Shown here in pieces: positions 7,842 through 15,502 of a stretch of 16,146 bases of DNA. Each line of letters begins with the position of its first letter. The first letter of the stretch is position 1. The DNA comes from an uncultured Eubacteriales bacterium (GTDB lineage: Bacteria > Bacillota > Clostridia > Oscillospirales > CAG-272): positions 1-16,146 of the forward strand of contig CAKSJC010000017.1 in assembly GCA_934462885.1 (NCBI GenBank), in the 5' to 3' direction. A model generated the notes under the pieces. That model did no database searches. It saw nothing but the letters and a program-made list of their open reading frames with translations, and had not been told where the DNA came from. Both the position numbers and the translations under genes were made by a program.

Positions 7842-7951
7842 AAAACTCTCCTGCTGTATTCCGCATTCGCGTGATTTTTTGTTTGCTTAATATATATGTG
7901 CCATGCGTGCGCTTTAGGAGAGAGAAAAAAGCAAAAAATCAAAAAAGTGTC

Positions 7952-7976
7952 ACTGCGGTAAATTTCTGCATATCCT
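7952..7976 (+). promoter_or_regulatory. Possible sporulation-type promoter for the 8008-10562 operon
   Basis: CATATCCT at 7969-7976 fits the CATAnnnT -10 form used by the mother-cell sigma factors E and K, and an AC step lies 15 bp upstream. No good sigma-A box pair was found in 7842-8007. The match is short and AT-rich, so this is a suggestion only, made because the second gene encodes a SpoIID-like domain. Confidence 0.22.
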
Positions 7977-8007
7977 TAAATGAAACAACAAAGGGGGAGG
8001 AATTTGT

Positions 8008-8607
8008 ATGAGTGCAAATGAAAGAGGAACAGGATACCTGAGAGTCAGAGTGACTTCTGCAGGAGGTTCCCTTCCCGCTGAGGGAGCTATCGTAAAAATA
8101 TATAACTATAATGAAGAGGGAGACGATGAGGCGGGGGATCTAATTTATTCGCTGCGAACCGGAAGCGGAGGACTTACGGAATCAGTCGAACTTCCTGCGC
8201 CTCCGGTGTCGGAAAGCTTTGAACCGGGAGGGGAGGTTCCGTATTCGCTTTACAACATATCGGTGACATATAGTGGATATTATCCGGTCGAGGGCGTGGG
8301 AGTTCCGATATTTGATGGGATAGTTGCCGTGCAGCCCGTTGATCTGATGCCTGTAAGCGAAGCCGAATCTATCGCGGGGGCGGAAAACGGCAGGATAATG
8401 CTTTATGAAACCCCGATAGTTCATTCTCTTGAAGACGGGGGAAGAGAGAATATATATGAGATCGCCGAAAGAGATGAGAAAAAAGACGATTTGCCGAGCG
8501 GGGAAGAATTATATACGGACAGAGGCGGAATGAGAAATGAAGGAATTCCCGAAGCTCCGAATTATGAATACAGAATCAATACGGATAAGGGAGGGGGAAG
8601 AAGATGA
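8008..8607 (+). CDS. Hypothetical protein with carboxypeptidase regulatory-like beta-sandwich region
   Basis: A 199-residue protein without a signal peptide or membrane segment. Residues 8-115 alternate beta-rich segments (LRVRVTSAGG...EGAIVKIYNY...YNISVTYSGYYPVEGVGVPIF). This is the pattern of carboxypeptidase regulatory-like or transthyretin-like domains, which often serve as structural or adhesion modules. Residues 116-199 are acidic, low in hydrophobics and probably disordered. The start has a strong GGGGGAGG site. The stop overlaps the next ATG (ATGA at 8604-8607), so the two proteins are translationally coupled and probably made in fixed ratio. I recall this protein as the regular upstream partner of SpoIID-like/peptidoglycan-binding proteins in Clostridia. 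No function can be assigned from sequence. Confidence 0.8.
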   Translation: MSANERGTGYLRVRVTSAGGSLPAEGAIVKIYNYNEEGDDEAGDLIYSLRTGSGGLTESVELPAPPVSESFEPGGEVPYSLYNISVTYSGYYPVEGVGVPIFDGIVAVQPVDLMPVSEAESIAGAENGRIMLYETPIVHSLEDGGRENIYEIAERDEKKDDLPSGEELYTDRGGMRNEGIPEAPNYEYRINTDKGGGRR

Positions 8608-10010
8608 ACGGAACTGAGACGCTTCTTCCGATAATACCCGAAACTATAACCGTACACCTCGGCAGACCTGATGAAAACGCGAGAAACGTTACTGTTCCGT
8701 TTTCGGACTACATAAAAAACGTCGCGTCGAGCGAGATATATCCGACATGGCCGGAGAATGCTATCCGCGCGAACATACTTGCGCAGATCACCTTCGCGCT
8801 TAATCGAATATATACAGAGTATTATAAAAGCCGCGGTTATAATTTTGATATAACAAATTCGACGTCAATAGATCAGTCATACGTATACGGAAGAGATATT
8901 TTTGAGAACATTTCGCAGATCGTAGATGAGATATTCAACGAGTACGTGAGGCGTCAGGGATCGGTCGAGCCGCTTTTTACACTATACTGCGACGGAATCA
9001 GAGTACAGTGTAACGGGCTCTCTCAGTGGGGAAGCGTGGAGCTTGCAAATGAGGGGTATACTCCGTATGAAATACTTCAATACTACTACGGAGACAATAT
9101 AGATATAGTAAGAAACGCGCCGATCGCGGGAATAACCGAGTCTTATCCGGGAACTCCGCTTAGACTGGGGGATTTGAACGATTATGTGTATCTTATTCAG
9201 ATAAGACTCAACCGCATATCAAAGAACTTTCCGAATATTCCGAAAATACCGAACGTGAACGGACTTTTTGAGGCGTCAACCGAAGACGCCGTGCGAGCTT
9301 TTCAACGGCAGTTCGGACTTACGGATGACGGGGTGGTCGGACGCGCTACATGGTATGCTATAGAAAGAATTTACGGAGCTGTAAAGAGTCTTGCGGATCT
9401 TAATTCAGAGGGAGTTCCCATTGAAGACGTTACGCTTGTGCTCGGAGAAGAGCTGAGAGAGGGAGAGAGTGGGATAGGAGTACGCGAACTTCAATACTTC
9501 CTGTCTTTTATTTCAAACTTCAACAATTCTGTCAGAGCCGTCGATGTTGACGGGATATTCGGTCCGAGAACGAAAGCTTCCGTCGAGGATTTCCAGTATG
9601 ACAGCGAGCTTCCGGTCACAGGCGTTGTCGATCAGACGACATGGGAGACGATACTGCGAACGTATAAATCTTTACTCGGTTCTCTTCCGGAGGATTATTT
9701 TATCGCAAATACCGTACCGTATCCCGGAACGCCGCTCAGAATCGGATCAAGAGGAGATTATGTTTCATATCTTCAAACATATCTTAATCGTATATCCGAT
9801 GTGTATACAGAAATACCGAAACTTAATGTTGACGGGATATTCGGAAACGCTACGTTTAACGCAGTAAGAGCATATCAAAGAATAATGGGACTGCCTGAAA
9901 CGGGAGTCGTCGGAGCGCTCACATGGAATTCGATAGCCGATACTTACAGAAGCATAACGGAGGGTGACTTCGGCTCTTCCACTCAGTACGGAGGAAACGT
10001 TCCGGGATGA
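8604..10010 (+). CDS. SpoIID-like domain fused to three peptidoglycan-binding modules
   Basis: A 468-residue protein. Residues 16-170 resemble the SpoIID/LytB fold, a lytic transglycosylase that strips denuded glycan during spore engulfment. NVASSEIYPTWPENAIRANI (39-58) aligns with the SpoIID catalytic segment, putting E44 at the catalytic glutamate. GLSQWGSVELANEGYTPYE (138-156) matches the GxSQwGA motif, followed by ILQYYYG. The SpoIID zinc-binding cysteine/histidine element is replaced by ITNSTSIDQ (83-91), so metal binding is probably lost. Three PG_binding_1 repeats follow (about 182-256, 284-355 and 374-450), each ending in a G-VG/D-TW motif. No signal peptide or membrane anchor is visible, unlike SpoIID, so how it reaches peptidoglycan is unclear; mother-cell or spore-coat location is a guess. 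A strong GGGAGGGGG site precedes ATG. Confidence 0.82.
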   Translation: MNGTETLLPIIPETITVHLGRPDENARNVTVPFSDYIKNVASSEIYPTWPENAIRANILAQITFALNRIYTEYYKSRGYNFDITNSTSIDQSYVYGRDIFENISQIVDEIFNEYVRRQGSVEPLFTLYCDGIRVQCNGLSQWGSVELANEGYTPYEILQYYYGDNIDIVRNAPIAGITESYPGTPLRLGDLNDYVYLIQIRLNRISKNFPNIPKIPNVNGLFEASTEDAVRAFQRQFGLTDDGVVGRATWYAIERIYGAVKSLADLNSEGVPIEDVTLVLGEELREGESGIGVRELQYFLSFISNFNNSVRAVDVDGIFGPRTKASVEDFQYDSELPVTGVVDQTTWETILRTYKSLLGSLPEDYFIANTVPYPGTPLRIGSRGDYVSYLQTYLNRISDVYTEIPKLNVDGIFGNATFNAVRAYQRIMGLPETGVVGALTWNSIADTYRSITEGDFGSSTQYGGNVPG

Positions 10011-10043
10011 AATCGATTCAGATATACCGCTAAGGAGGTAAAC

Positions 10044-10562
10044 GTGTTTATTGATATTTCGGATGAAGAAAAGAGAACGAGGAATCTTCAAATGATGCTG
10101 AGGTATCTTTCGATTGCGCTGTCAGAACCCGGACTTGAAGTGTTTGTTAGCGGGGTATTCGGAAATGAGAGCGAGAATGCCGTAAAATACTATCAGCAGA
10201 CGAGAGGACTTCCCGTGACGGGAATAGTTGATCTTGAAACATGGGACAGCATCGCAAATGAATATAAATATGAATTAGCTCTGCGCTCTGAAGTGAAAGT
10301 TTACCCGACGACAGCCGCAAACAATTTTCAGACATCCCCGGGTGAAAGAAGCGATACGGTACTTATTTTACAACTTATGTTAAACGCGCTTGAATTTCAT
10401 TACGGATGCCGAAAGGTAAGATTGTCGGGAACATACGGATTAGAGACGGTGGAAGCGGTTAGATGCTTTCAGAAGAAAAACGGACTTGACGAGACCGGAG
10501 TCGCCGACCGCAGAACATGGCAGAAGATATCCGAAGAATACAACGCGCTGTATTTCGACTGA
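10044..10562 (+). CDS. Small protein with two peptidoglycan-binding modules
   Basis: A 172-residue protein made almost entirely of two PG_binding_1 repeats. The first (about 12-73) contains VSGVFGNESENAVKYYQ and GLPVTGIVDLETW. The second (about 103-168) contains LSGTYGLETVEAVRCFQ and GLDETGVADRRTW. There is no enzyme domain and no signal peptide. The start is GTG, chosen because AAGGAGGT (10032-10039) lies 4 nt upstream. It follows the SpoIID-like gene by 33 nt and is followed by a terminator, so it closes the three-gene operon. The modules are related to those in the preceding protein, suggesting duplication within the locus. It may act as a wall-binding adaptor for the preceding proteins; that is inference. 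Confidence 0.82.
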   Translation: MFIDISDEEKRTRNLQMMLRYLSIALSEPGLEVFVSGVFGNESENAVKYYQQTRGLPVTGIVDLETWDSIANEYKYELALRSEVKVYPTTAANNFQTSPGERSDTVLILQLMLNALEFHYGCRKVRLSGTYGLETVEAVRCFQKKNGLDETGVADRRTWQKISEEYNALYFD

Positions 10563-10570
10563 GAAGAAAG

Positions 10571-10616
10571 AAACCGCTTCCCGCTTTGCACAGAAAACGG
10601 GAAACGGTTTTCTTAT
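10571..10616 (+). terminator. Intrinsic terminator closing the peptidoglycan-binding operon
   Basis: A 13-bp stem with one C-A mismatch (arms 10571-10583 and 10598-10610) is followed by a T-rich tract, TTTTCTT, ending at 10614. It lies 8 nt after the stop codon and separates this operon from clpC. Confidence 0.85.
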
Positions 10617-10643
10617 ATGCGGCAAACTATACTTTACAATGAC

Positions 10644-10673
10644 TGAATTATGCGTAAAAAAATGCCATATAAT
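10644..10673 (+). promoter_or_regulatory. Candidate clpC promoter (good -10, weak -35)
   Basis: TATAAT at 10668-10673 is a consensus -10 box 52 nt before the TTG start of clpC. The best -35 candidate, TGAATT at 10644-10649 with an 18-bp spacer, is poor. No tandem GGTCAAA repeats of a CtsR operator and no CIRCE element are visible around it. Confidence 0.4.
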
Positions 10674-10725
10674 ATCGTATAGAATTATGCGGGGATTATG
10701 CAAAAAGACTTCGGAGGGTATTATT

Positions 10726-13164
10726 TTGAATATAGGATTTACAAAAAAAGCTCAGAACGCCTTAAACCGCGCGCTTTATATAGCGTCTGAAATGGGGCAT
10801 ACTTGCATCGGAAGCGAACATCTTCTGCTTGGGCTTTTGTCGGAAAAAGACGGGATTGCGGAACGGGTGCTGGAAGAAAGAGGAGTAAGCTACGAAAAAA
10901 CGAGACAGATTATAGAGGACAGCGTGGGACTCGGAATACCGACCGATCTCTCGCCGTCTGAGATCACACCGAGGACAAAGAGAATAATCGAAGCCTCGGC
11001 AACAATAGCTGTCGGAATGGGACACGGTTACGTGGGAACAGAGCATCTTCTTATTGCAACATGTGAAGAGGGTGATTCTTTTGCGGTGCGGCTTATAACA
11101 GAACAGGGAGCTTCTCCTGCCGATATAAGAAGCGATATTACATCATACTTCGGAAGCCCGGAGAAAAACGATCCGCACGGAAACCGTAAAAAGCAGGACG
11201 ACGGAATGAAAGAAACCCCGAATCTCGGCAAATACGGCAGAAATCTCTGTAAAATGGCAAGGGAAGGAAAACTTGATCCGATAATCGGGAGAGGTGAGGA
11301 GACGGACCGCGTGATACAGATTCTCTCAAGAAGAACGAAAAACAATCCGTGCCTTATCGGGGAACCGGGAGTCGGAAAAACTGCGGTAGTTGAGGGGCTG
11401 GCGCAGCGCATAGCCGACGGTAGCGTTCCCGACACTCTCCGAGGAAAGACAATAATAACCTTAGATATTTCATCAATGGTCGCGGGATCGAAATACAGGG
11501 GAGAATTTGAGGAACGAATGAAAGGGGTTTTGGATGAAGTGAGAAAGACCCCGTCCGTGATACTTTTTATTGATGAGATACACACGATAATCGGAGCGGG
11601 AGGAGCGGAGGGCGCGGTCGATGCCGCGAATATATTAAAGCCGTCTCTGGCGCGCGGAGAGATACAGGTGATAGGCGCAACGACTATCGACGAATACAGA
11701 AAGCATATCGAAAAAGACGCGGCTCTCGAGAGAAGATTTCAGTCGGTGACGGTTGGGGAACCTACTCCCGACGAAGCCGAAAAAATACTTTACGGACTTC
11801 GTGACAAATACGAAGCGCACCATAAGCTGAAAATATCGGACGAAGCGATAAAAGCGGCTGTATCCTTATCCGTGCGGTATATCGGAGACAGGTATCTTCC
11901 CGATAAAGCGATAGATCTTATCGATGAAGCGGCGAGTAAGAAGAGGATATCTCTTTTCACGCCGACGAACGATATGAGAGAGCTTGAAGCGAAGCTTAAA
12001 TCGGTAAACGCCGAGAAAGAAGAGGCGATCCTTTCTGAAGATTACGAGGGCGCCGCGAAGCTGAGAGATGAAGAAAGAAAGCTAGTGTGCGAGATCGGCG
12101 AAAAAAAAGAAAATAATTCGCCGAAAAGTTCCGATTTGGTTGAAATAACTGAAGACGATATAGCCGATATTGTGAAAAGCTGGACCGGTATTCCCGTAAA
12201 AAAGCTTGCCGAAGAAGAAGAGGAGAAACTTTTACACCTTGAGGAAATATTGAAAGAGCGCGTCATAGGACAGGATGAAGCGGTTGCGGCGGTATCGCGT
12301 GCAATAAGACGCGGAAGAGTGGGATTGAAAGACCCTCGCCGCCCGACGGGATCGTTTATATTTCTCGGCCCGACGGGAGTCGGGAAAACGGAGCTTTCAA
12401 AAGCGCTTGCGGGAGTCATGTTCGGAGATGAAAACTCTGTGATACGGGTTGATATGTCGGAATACATGGAAAAGCACAGCAGTTCAAAAATGATAGGCTC
12501 TCCACCCGGATACGTGGGCTATGAGGAGGGAGGACAACTGACAGAAAAGGTACGAAGAAGACCTTATTCGGTGGTACTGTTTGACGAGATAGAGAAAGCT
12601 CATCCGGACGTGTTCAATATACTTTTGCAAATACTTGAGGACGGGATACTGACCGACGCGCAGGGAAGAAAGATAGATTTCAAGAACACTGTGATAATTA
12701 TGACCTCAAACGTCGGCGCGTCTGAAATAAGCGATACCCATAAAGCCGGATTTGCGGGAGATGAATCAAAAAAAGATGAAAAAGAGAGAGTAGTCGCTCT
12801 TGCAAAAGACGCGCTGAAGCGCACGTTCAAACCGGAATTTCTGAACCGTGTTGACGAGACGATATTTTTTGATAGGCTTTCTGATGAGGATATAAAGAAG
12901 ATAGCTGACAAAATGCTGTCGGAGGTTGCCAAAAGGGCAAAAGAGCTTGGAATAAGAGCAACGTTTTCGGATGAAGTGACTGCGTATATTGCAAAATCCG
13001 GATTTGACCCGCGTTACGGCGCAAGACCTCTCAGACGTGCCGTGACAAGACAGATAGAAGATTCGTTCTCGGAAGCTATCCTGTCGGGTAAAATAAAACC
13101 GGGTGATTTTGTCGAATGTGTGATGAAAGACGGACAAATCTCATATCAAACTGAAAAGATTTAA
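10726..13164 (+). CDS. clpC: ClpC: AAA+ unfoldase of the ClpCP protease (TTG start)
   Basis: A Hsp100 ATPase that unfolds proteins and feeds them to ClpP. From TTG 10726 it has 812 residues, the normal ClpC length. Domains: two ClpN repeats (about 5-140); AAA1 with Walker A GEPGVGKT (212-219); a middle region with a UVR motif (about 430-455, SEDYEGAAKLRDEERKL), where McsA/McsB-type adaptors act in Bacillus; AAA2 with Walker A GPTGVGKT (about 549-556) and Walker B VLFDEIEKAHP (about 616). A ClpP-docking loop of LGF type appears as KAGF. The open frame reaches back to 10486, but that would overlap the preceding gene and cross a terminator. TTG has GGAGGG 7 nt upstream and gives NIGFTKKAQNAL, the proper family N-terminus. 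An in-frame ATG at 10687 lacks a ribosome binding site. ctsR, mcsA and mcsB, often upstream, are absent here. Confidence 0.95.
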   Translation: MNIGFTKKAQNALNRALYIASEMGHTCIGSEHLLLGLLSEKDGIAERVLEERGVSYEKTRQIIEDSVGLGIPTDLSPSEITPRTKRIIEASATIAVGMGHGYVGTEHLLIATCEEGDSFAVRLITEQGASPADIRSDITSYFGSPEKNDPHGNRKKQDDGMKETPNLGKYGRNLCKMAREGKLDPIIGRGEETDRVIQILSRRTKNNPCLIGEPGVGKTAVVEGLAQRIADGSVPDTLRGKTIITLDISSMVAGSKYRGEFEERMKGVLDEVRKTPSVILFIDEIHTIIGAGGAEGAVDAANILKPSLARGEIQVIGATTIDEYRKHIEKDAALERRFQSVTVGEPTPDEAEKILYGLRDKYEAHHKLKISDEAIKAAVSLSVRYIGDRYLPDKAIDLIDEAASKKRISLFTPTNDMRELEAKLKSVNAEKEEAILSEDYEGAAKLRDEERKLVCEIGEKKENNSPKSSDLVEITEDDIADIVKSWTGIPVKKLAEEEEEKLLHLEEILKERVIGQDEAVAAVSRAIRRGRVGLKDPRRPTGSFIFLGPTGVGKTELSKALAGVMFGDENSVIRVDMSEYMEKHSSSKMIGSPPGYVGYEEGGQLTEKVRRRPYSVVLFDEIEKAHPDVFNILLQILEDGILTDAQGRKIDFKNTVIIMTSNVGASEISDTHKAGFAGDESKKDEKERVVALAKDALKRTFKPEFLNRVDETIFFDRLSDEDIKKIADKMLSEVAKRAKELGIRATFSDEVTAYIAKSGFDPRYGARPLRRAVTRQIEDSFSEAILSGKIKPGDFVECVMKDGQISYQTEKI

Positions 13165-13221
13165 CGCAAAAAACAGCGAATGCCGTCCTCAAATAGAGAC
13201 GGACCCGCTGTTTTTTTGCGT
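13164..13221. terminator. Bidirectional terminator between clpC and dapB
   Basis: Outer arms ACGCAAAAAACAGCG (13164-13178) and its near-complement at 13206-13221 enclose an inner CCGTC/GACGG stem. The T7 run on the plus strand and T6 run on the minus strand suit both converging genes. In the remaining 13222-13339 I see only a perfect TATAACGTTATA palindrome (13231-13242) and a weak hairpin near 13305-13335. Confidence 0.85.
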
Positions 13222-13339
13222 GAACTGATTTATAACGTTATACGATTTAAGCGCAAGTCAACTCTCGCACGAAAAATGTATATTTCCTACGGTTGAAAAT
13301 TTTACAATAAAAAAGTATACCTGAAAATGTAATGTACAC

Positions 13340-14125
13340 TTATATAAGCGAATCGATAACATCCGACATTGTGTAGAATCCGGATTTTTTATCCGCTATA
13401 AAAACCGCAGCCTTAATCGCCCCCGTGGCAAAAAGAGAACGACTTCCCGCGCTGTGCGAGAGAGTTATCACTTCGTCGTTTCCCGCGAATATTACGGAAT
13501 GTTCTCCGACGATCGTTCCGCCGCGGATACTTGAGATACCGATCTCGGAAGAAACTCTCTCTCGGCGCACGCCTTGACGGTCGAATACGTATTCGGAGTC
13601 GATCCCCGCAGCTTCACGAGCAGAGCGAGCCGCGTCCGCGAGCATGAGAGCCGTTCCGCTCGGAGCGTCTTTTTTGTTTCTGTGATGAGCCTCCACTATC
13701 TCTATGTCAAAATCCTCCCCAAGCGCGGCGGCGGTGCGGCGCACAAGTTCTGTGAGAAGATTTATTCCGAGAGACATATTGCGTGATTTGATGACCGCAG
13801 TTTTCCGCGCGGCGCGTGCGATAATTTCTTCTTCATCGTCTGTGTGTCCGGTAGTGCATATCACAACGGGAATACCGGCGTTTACGGCGTAAGAGGCAAC
13901 ATCTTTTACCGTGTTGTGAAAAGAGCAGTCAATTATTACATCGGCTGATTCTGTTATCTTGTCAAATGAGTCGTATATCGGATAACTTCTGTCAGCGTGT
14001 TTTTTATCTATTCCGCAGATAATTTCGCAGTCGTCTCGCTCTGAGACAATATCCGATATCGCCGTGCAGAGTTTTCCGCACGCGCCCGATAATATTATTT
14101 TTATTTTATTCATTTTGCTATACAC
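13340..14125 (-). CDS. dapB: 4-hydroxy-tetrahydrodipicolinate reductase
   Basis: Reduces the DapA product with NAD(P)H to tetrahydrodipicolinate, the second committed step towards diaminopimelate and lysine. The product has 261 residues, or 257 from the internal ATG. The nucleotide-binding loop is SGACGKLC (13-20), a GxxGxxG form with the last glycine changed. TTGHT (91-95) and the catalytic block EAHHRNKKDAPSGT (145-158) carry the two family histidines and the catalytic lysine. GEHSVIF and SRSLFATGAIKAA complete the signature. The ORF opens with GTG at 14125, but ATG at 14113 gives MNKIKIILSGACG, the better family N-terminus, with GGGTG about 9 nt upstream, so 14113 is slightly preferred. 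It lies 116 nt downstream of dapA on the same strand and is probably cotranscribed under the lysine riboswitch. Confidence 0.95.
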   Translation of the reverse strand: MYSKMNKIKIILSGACGKLCTAISDIVSERDDCEIICGIDKKHADRSYPIYDSFDKITESADVIIDCSFHNTVKDVASYAVNAGIPVVICTTGHTDDEEEIIARAARKTAVIKSRNMSLGINLLTELVRRTAAALGEDFDIEIVEAHHRNKKDAPSGTALMLADAARSAREAAGIDSEYVFDRQGVRRERVSSEIGISSIRGGTIVGEHSVIFAGNDEVITLSHSAGSRSLFATGAIKAAVFIADKKSGFYTMSDVIDSLI

Positions 14126-14167
14126 CCGTTTTACTATACATCCGTTTTATTATACATTCGTTTGTTT
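14120..14167. repeat. Three imperfect 16-bp tandem repeats before dapB
   Basis: Units are ATACACCCGTTTTACT (14120-14135), ATACATCCGTTTTATT (14136-14151) and ATACATTCGTTTGTTT (14152-14167). On the minus strand they lie directly at the dapB start. Each unit supplies a GGRTGTAT-like sequence, and the first copy provides the weak ribosome binding site. The array also creates a TATAAT on the minus strand (14154-14149). It may be slippage-derived, a protein-binding array or a minor internal promoter. Confidence 0.65.
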
Positions 14168-14241
14168 TTCTTTTGATTGTCAGCGTAGAGAGCCGGAAAT
14201 ATCAAGTCCTCACCGCGGCACGTCGCATTCATCTGAGAAAA

Positions 14242-15141
14242 TTATAAAACTCCCGCTTTCTTCAGCGATGATATAAGTTTGGCGCGGTTAGATGGCTCCA
14301 TTTCACATAGCGGAAGCCGCATCGTACCGCCGCAGAGCCCGAGAAGCTCGCACGCTGTTTTTACCGGAACGGGGTTGACTTCGCAGAATAGGGCAGAGAC
14401 GAGATCAAGATATTTTAACTGTAATCCGCGAGAGCCGGAGATATCTCCCTCAAAGAATTTTTCGCATATGTCATGGGTCTCTTTCGGAAGTATGTTTGAA
14501 AGAACCGATATCACTCCGCGTCCTCCCAGAGAGAGGATAGGAACTATCTGATCGTCGTTTCCGCTGTATACAGCAAGGGAATCCGAGAGTTCAGCCGCAA
14601 TTTCGGCAACGTGAGAAATATTTCCCGACGCTTCCTTTACGGCGACTATCCTTTCATGTTTAGCAAGTTCCCTGTAAACGGGCATTGTTATGTTTACGCC
14701 GGTTCTGGATGGAACATTATATAAGATTATCGGTTTGCGCACAGCGTCGGCGGTCGATAGAAAACTTTTTATAAGCCCAAGCGGCGTAGCTTTGTTGTAG
14801 TACGGTGTTACGAGTAAAAGCGCGTCTGCTCCGACGTCGCAGGCGTATTTTGAAAGAGAATTTGCATAGTCGATATCATTCGAACCCGTTCCGGCAATGA
14901 CAGGCACACGTCCCGCGATGTGTTCAACGGCAAAACGTATGCATTCCCGATGCTCGCGGTCGGAAAGAGTCGAGCCTTCACCGGTAGTTCCGCAGATAAC
15001 GAGAGCGTCGATACCCGAGTTTATTTGTAAATCAATAAGTTTTGCGAATGTGTTGTAGTCGACAGCTCCGTTTTCATAAAAAGGTGTGACAAGAGCAGTG
15101 GCGGCGCCTGTGAAAATAATGTCTTTTTCGAATTTGCCCAT
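14242..15141 (-). CDS. dapA: 4-hydroxy-tetrahydrodipicolinate synthase
   Basis: Condenses pyruvate with aspartate semialdehyde, the branch point to diaminopimelate, lysine and (in spore formers) dipicolinate. The protein has 299 residues, the normal TIM-barrel length. GTTGEGSTL (51-59) is the substrate loop, Y141 in ILYNVPSRTG (139-148) is the proton-relay tyrosine, and K169 in VAVKEASGN (166-174) is the Schiff-base lysine; all are intact. The start ATG has a GGAGG site about 6 nt upstream. It is the first gene behind the lysine riboswitch and is followed by dapB, so the pair should be switched off together when lysine is abundant. The catalysed steps are consecutive. Confidence 0.97.
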   Translation of the reverse strand: MGKFEKDIIFTGAATALVTPFYENGAVDYNTFAKLIDLQINSGIDALVICGTTGEGSTLSDREHRECIRFAVEHIAGRVPVIAGTGSNDIDYANSLSKYACDVGADALLLVTPYYNKATPLGLIKSFLSTADAVRKPIILYNVPSRTGVNITMPVYRELAKHERIVAVKEASGNISHVAEIAAELSDSLAVYSGNDDQIVPILSLGGRGVISVLSNILPKETHDICEKFFEGDISGSRGLQLKYLDLVSALFCEVNPVPVKTACELLGLCGGTMRLPLCEMEPSNRAKLISSLKKAGVL

Positions 15142-15187
15142 AGTGTTCCTCCGTTTTACTGTAATACTTTTTACAAAAAATCACCGA

Positions 15188-15214
15188 TAAAAATAAAAAC
15201 CGGTTGAAAACCGG
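15188..15214 (-). terminator. Riboswitch-controlled terminator before dapA
   Basis: On the minus strand CCGGTT-TTC-AACCGG (15214-15200) is followed by TTTTTATTTTT. A G-U and an A-U pair can extend the stem to 8 bp. It lies about 60 nt after the aptamer and 46 nt before the dapA start. Its 5' arm overlaps the sequence able to pair with the aptamer P1 3' strand (see riboswitch). Confidence 0.85.
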
Positions 15215-15277
15215 CTGTCTGTGTTATATAATATAGTCATGCGGTAATTCCGTCGGAATATAGGCACGAAAAACACA

Positions 15278-15460
15278 GATAGCCCTCCATCGAGACCAAT
15301 TTCTTCGATGACAGTCTGTCCCCTGTTCGGAGAACAGCCCAGATACCGCGTTCATCATTCGCGTTATCTTCGGCGCCCCTCGCCTTTGTTCATACGGTTT
15401 AGCCATGCCGGACGATGAAATCCACTGCCGTACGCTACTTATCGGAAGCGCTCCTCTATC
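15278..15460 (-). promoter_or_regulatory. Lysine riboswitch (L box) aptamer
   Basis: The 183-nt minus-strand RNA carries the L-box hallmarks: GATAGAGGAGCG at the 5' edge, GGGGCGCCGAAGATAA in the core and GGAGGGCTATC at the 3' edge. P1 pairs GATAG (15460-15456) with CTATC (15282-15278). P3 is a 10-bp stem with one mismatch (15341-15350/15360-15369). P4 is CTGTTC/GAACAG (15323-15337). P5 is CATCGA/TCGATG (15288-15310). The P2 loop TTCATC (15419-15414) is complementary to the P3 loop GATGAA (15356-15351), the diagnostic L2-L3 kissing pair. The 3' strand (15284-15272) can instead pair at 12 of 13 positions with 15225-15213, which would break P1 and the terminator arm. Lysine binding should therefore stabilise P1, free the terminator and stop dapA-dapB transcription. 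A hairpin GCGGAA/TTCCGC (15494-15470) precedes the aptamer. Confidence 0.95.
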
Positions 15461-15502
15461 ACATTTTATGCGGAATGTTTTTTACCCGTTCCGCTTTCCT
15501 AT

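Noticed and set aside
10486..10725. N-terminal extension of clpC back to an ATG at 10486
   Set aside because: It would overlap the preceding wall-binding gene in another frame and run through an intrinsic terminator. The family N-terminus begins at TTG 10726 with a strong ribosome binding site.
15221..15465. First considered as RNase P RNA, 6S RNA or tmRNA because of the dense structure in a long intergenic region
   Set aside because: The minus strand reads as an L box with all diagnostic helices and the kissing loop, and lies directly before dapA. Signatures of the other RNAs are absent.
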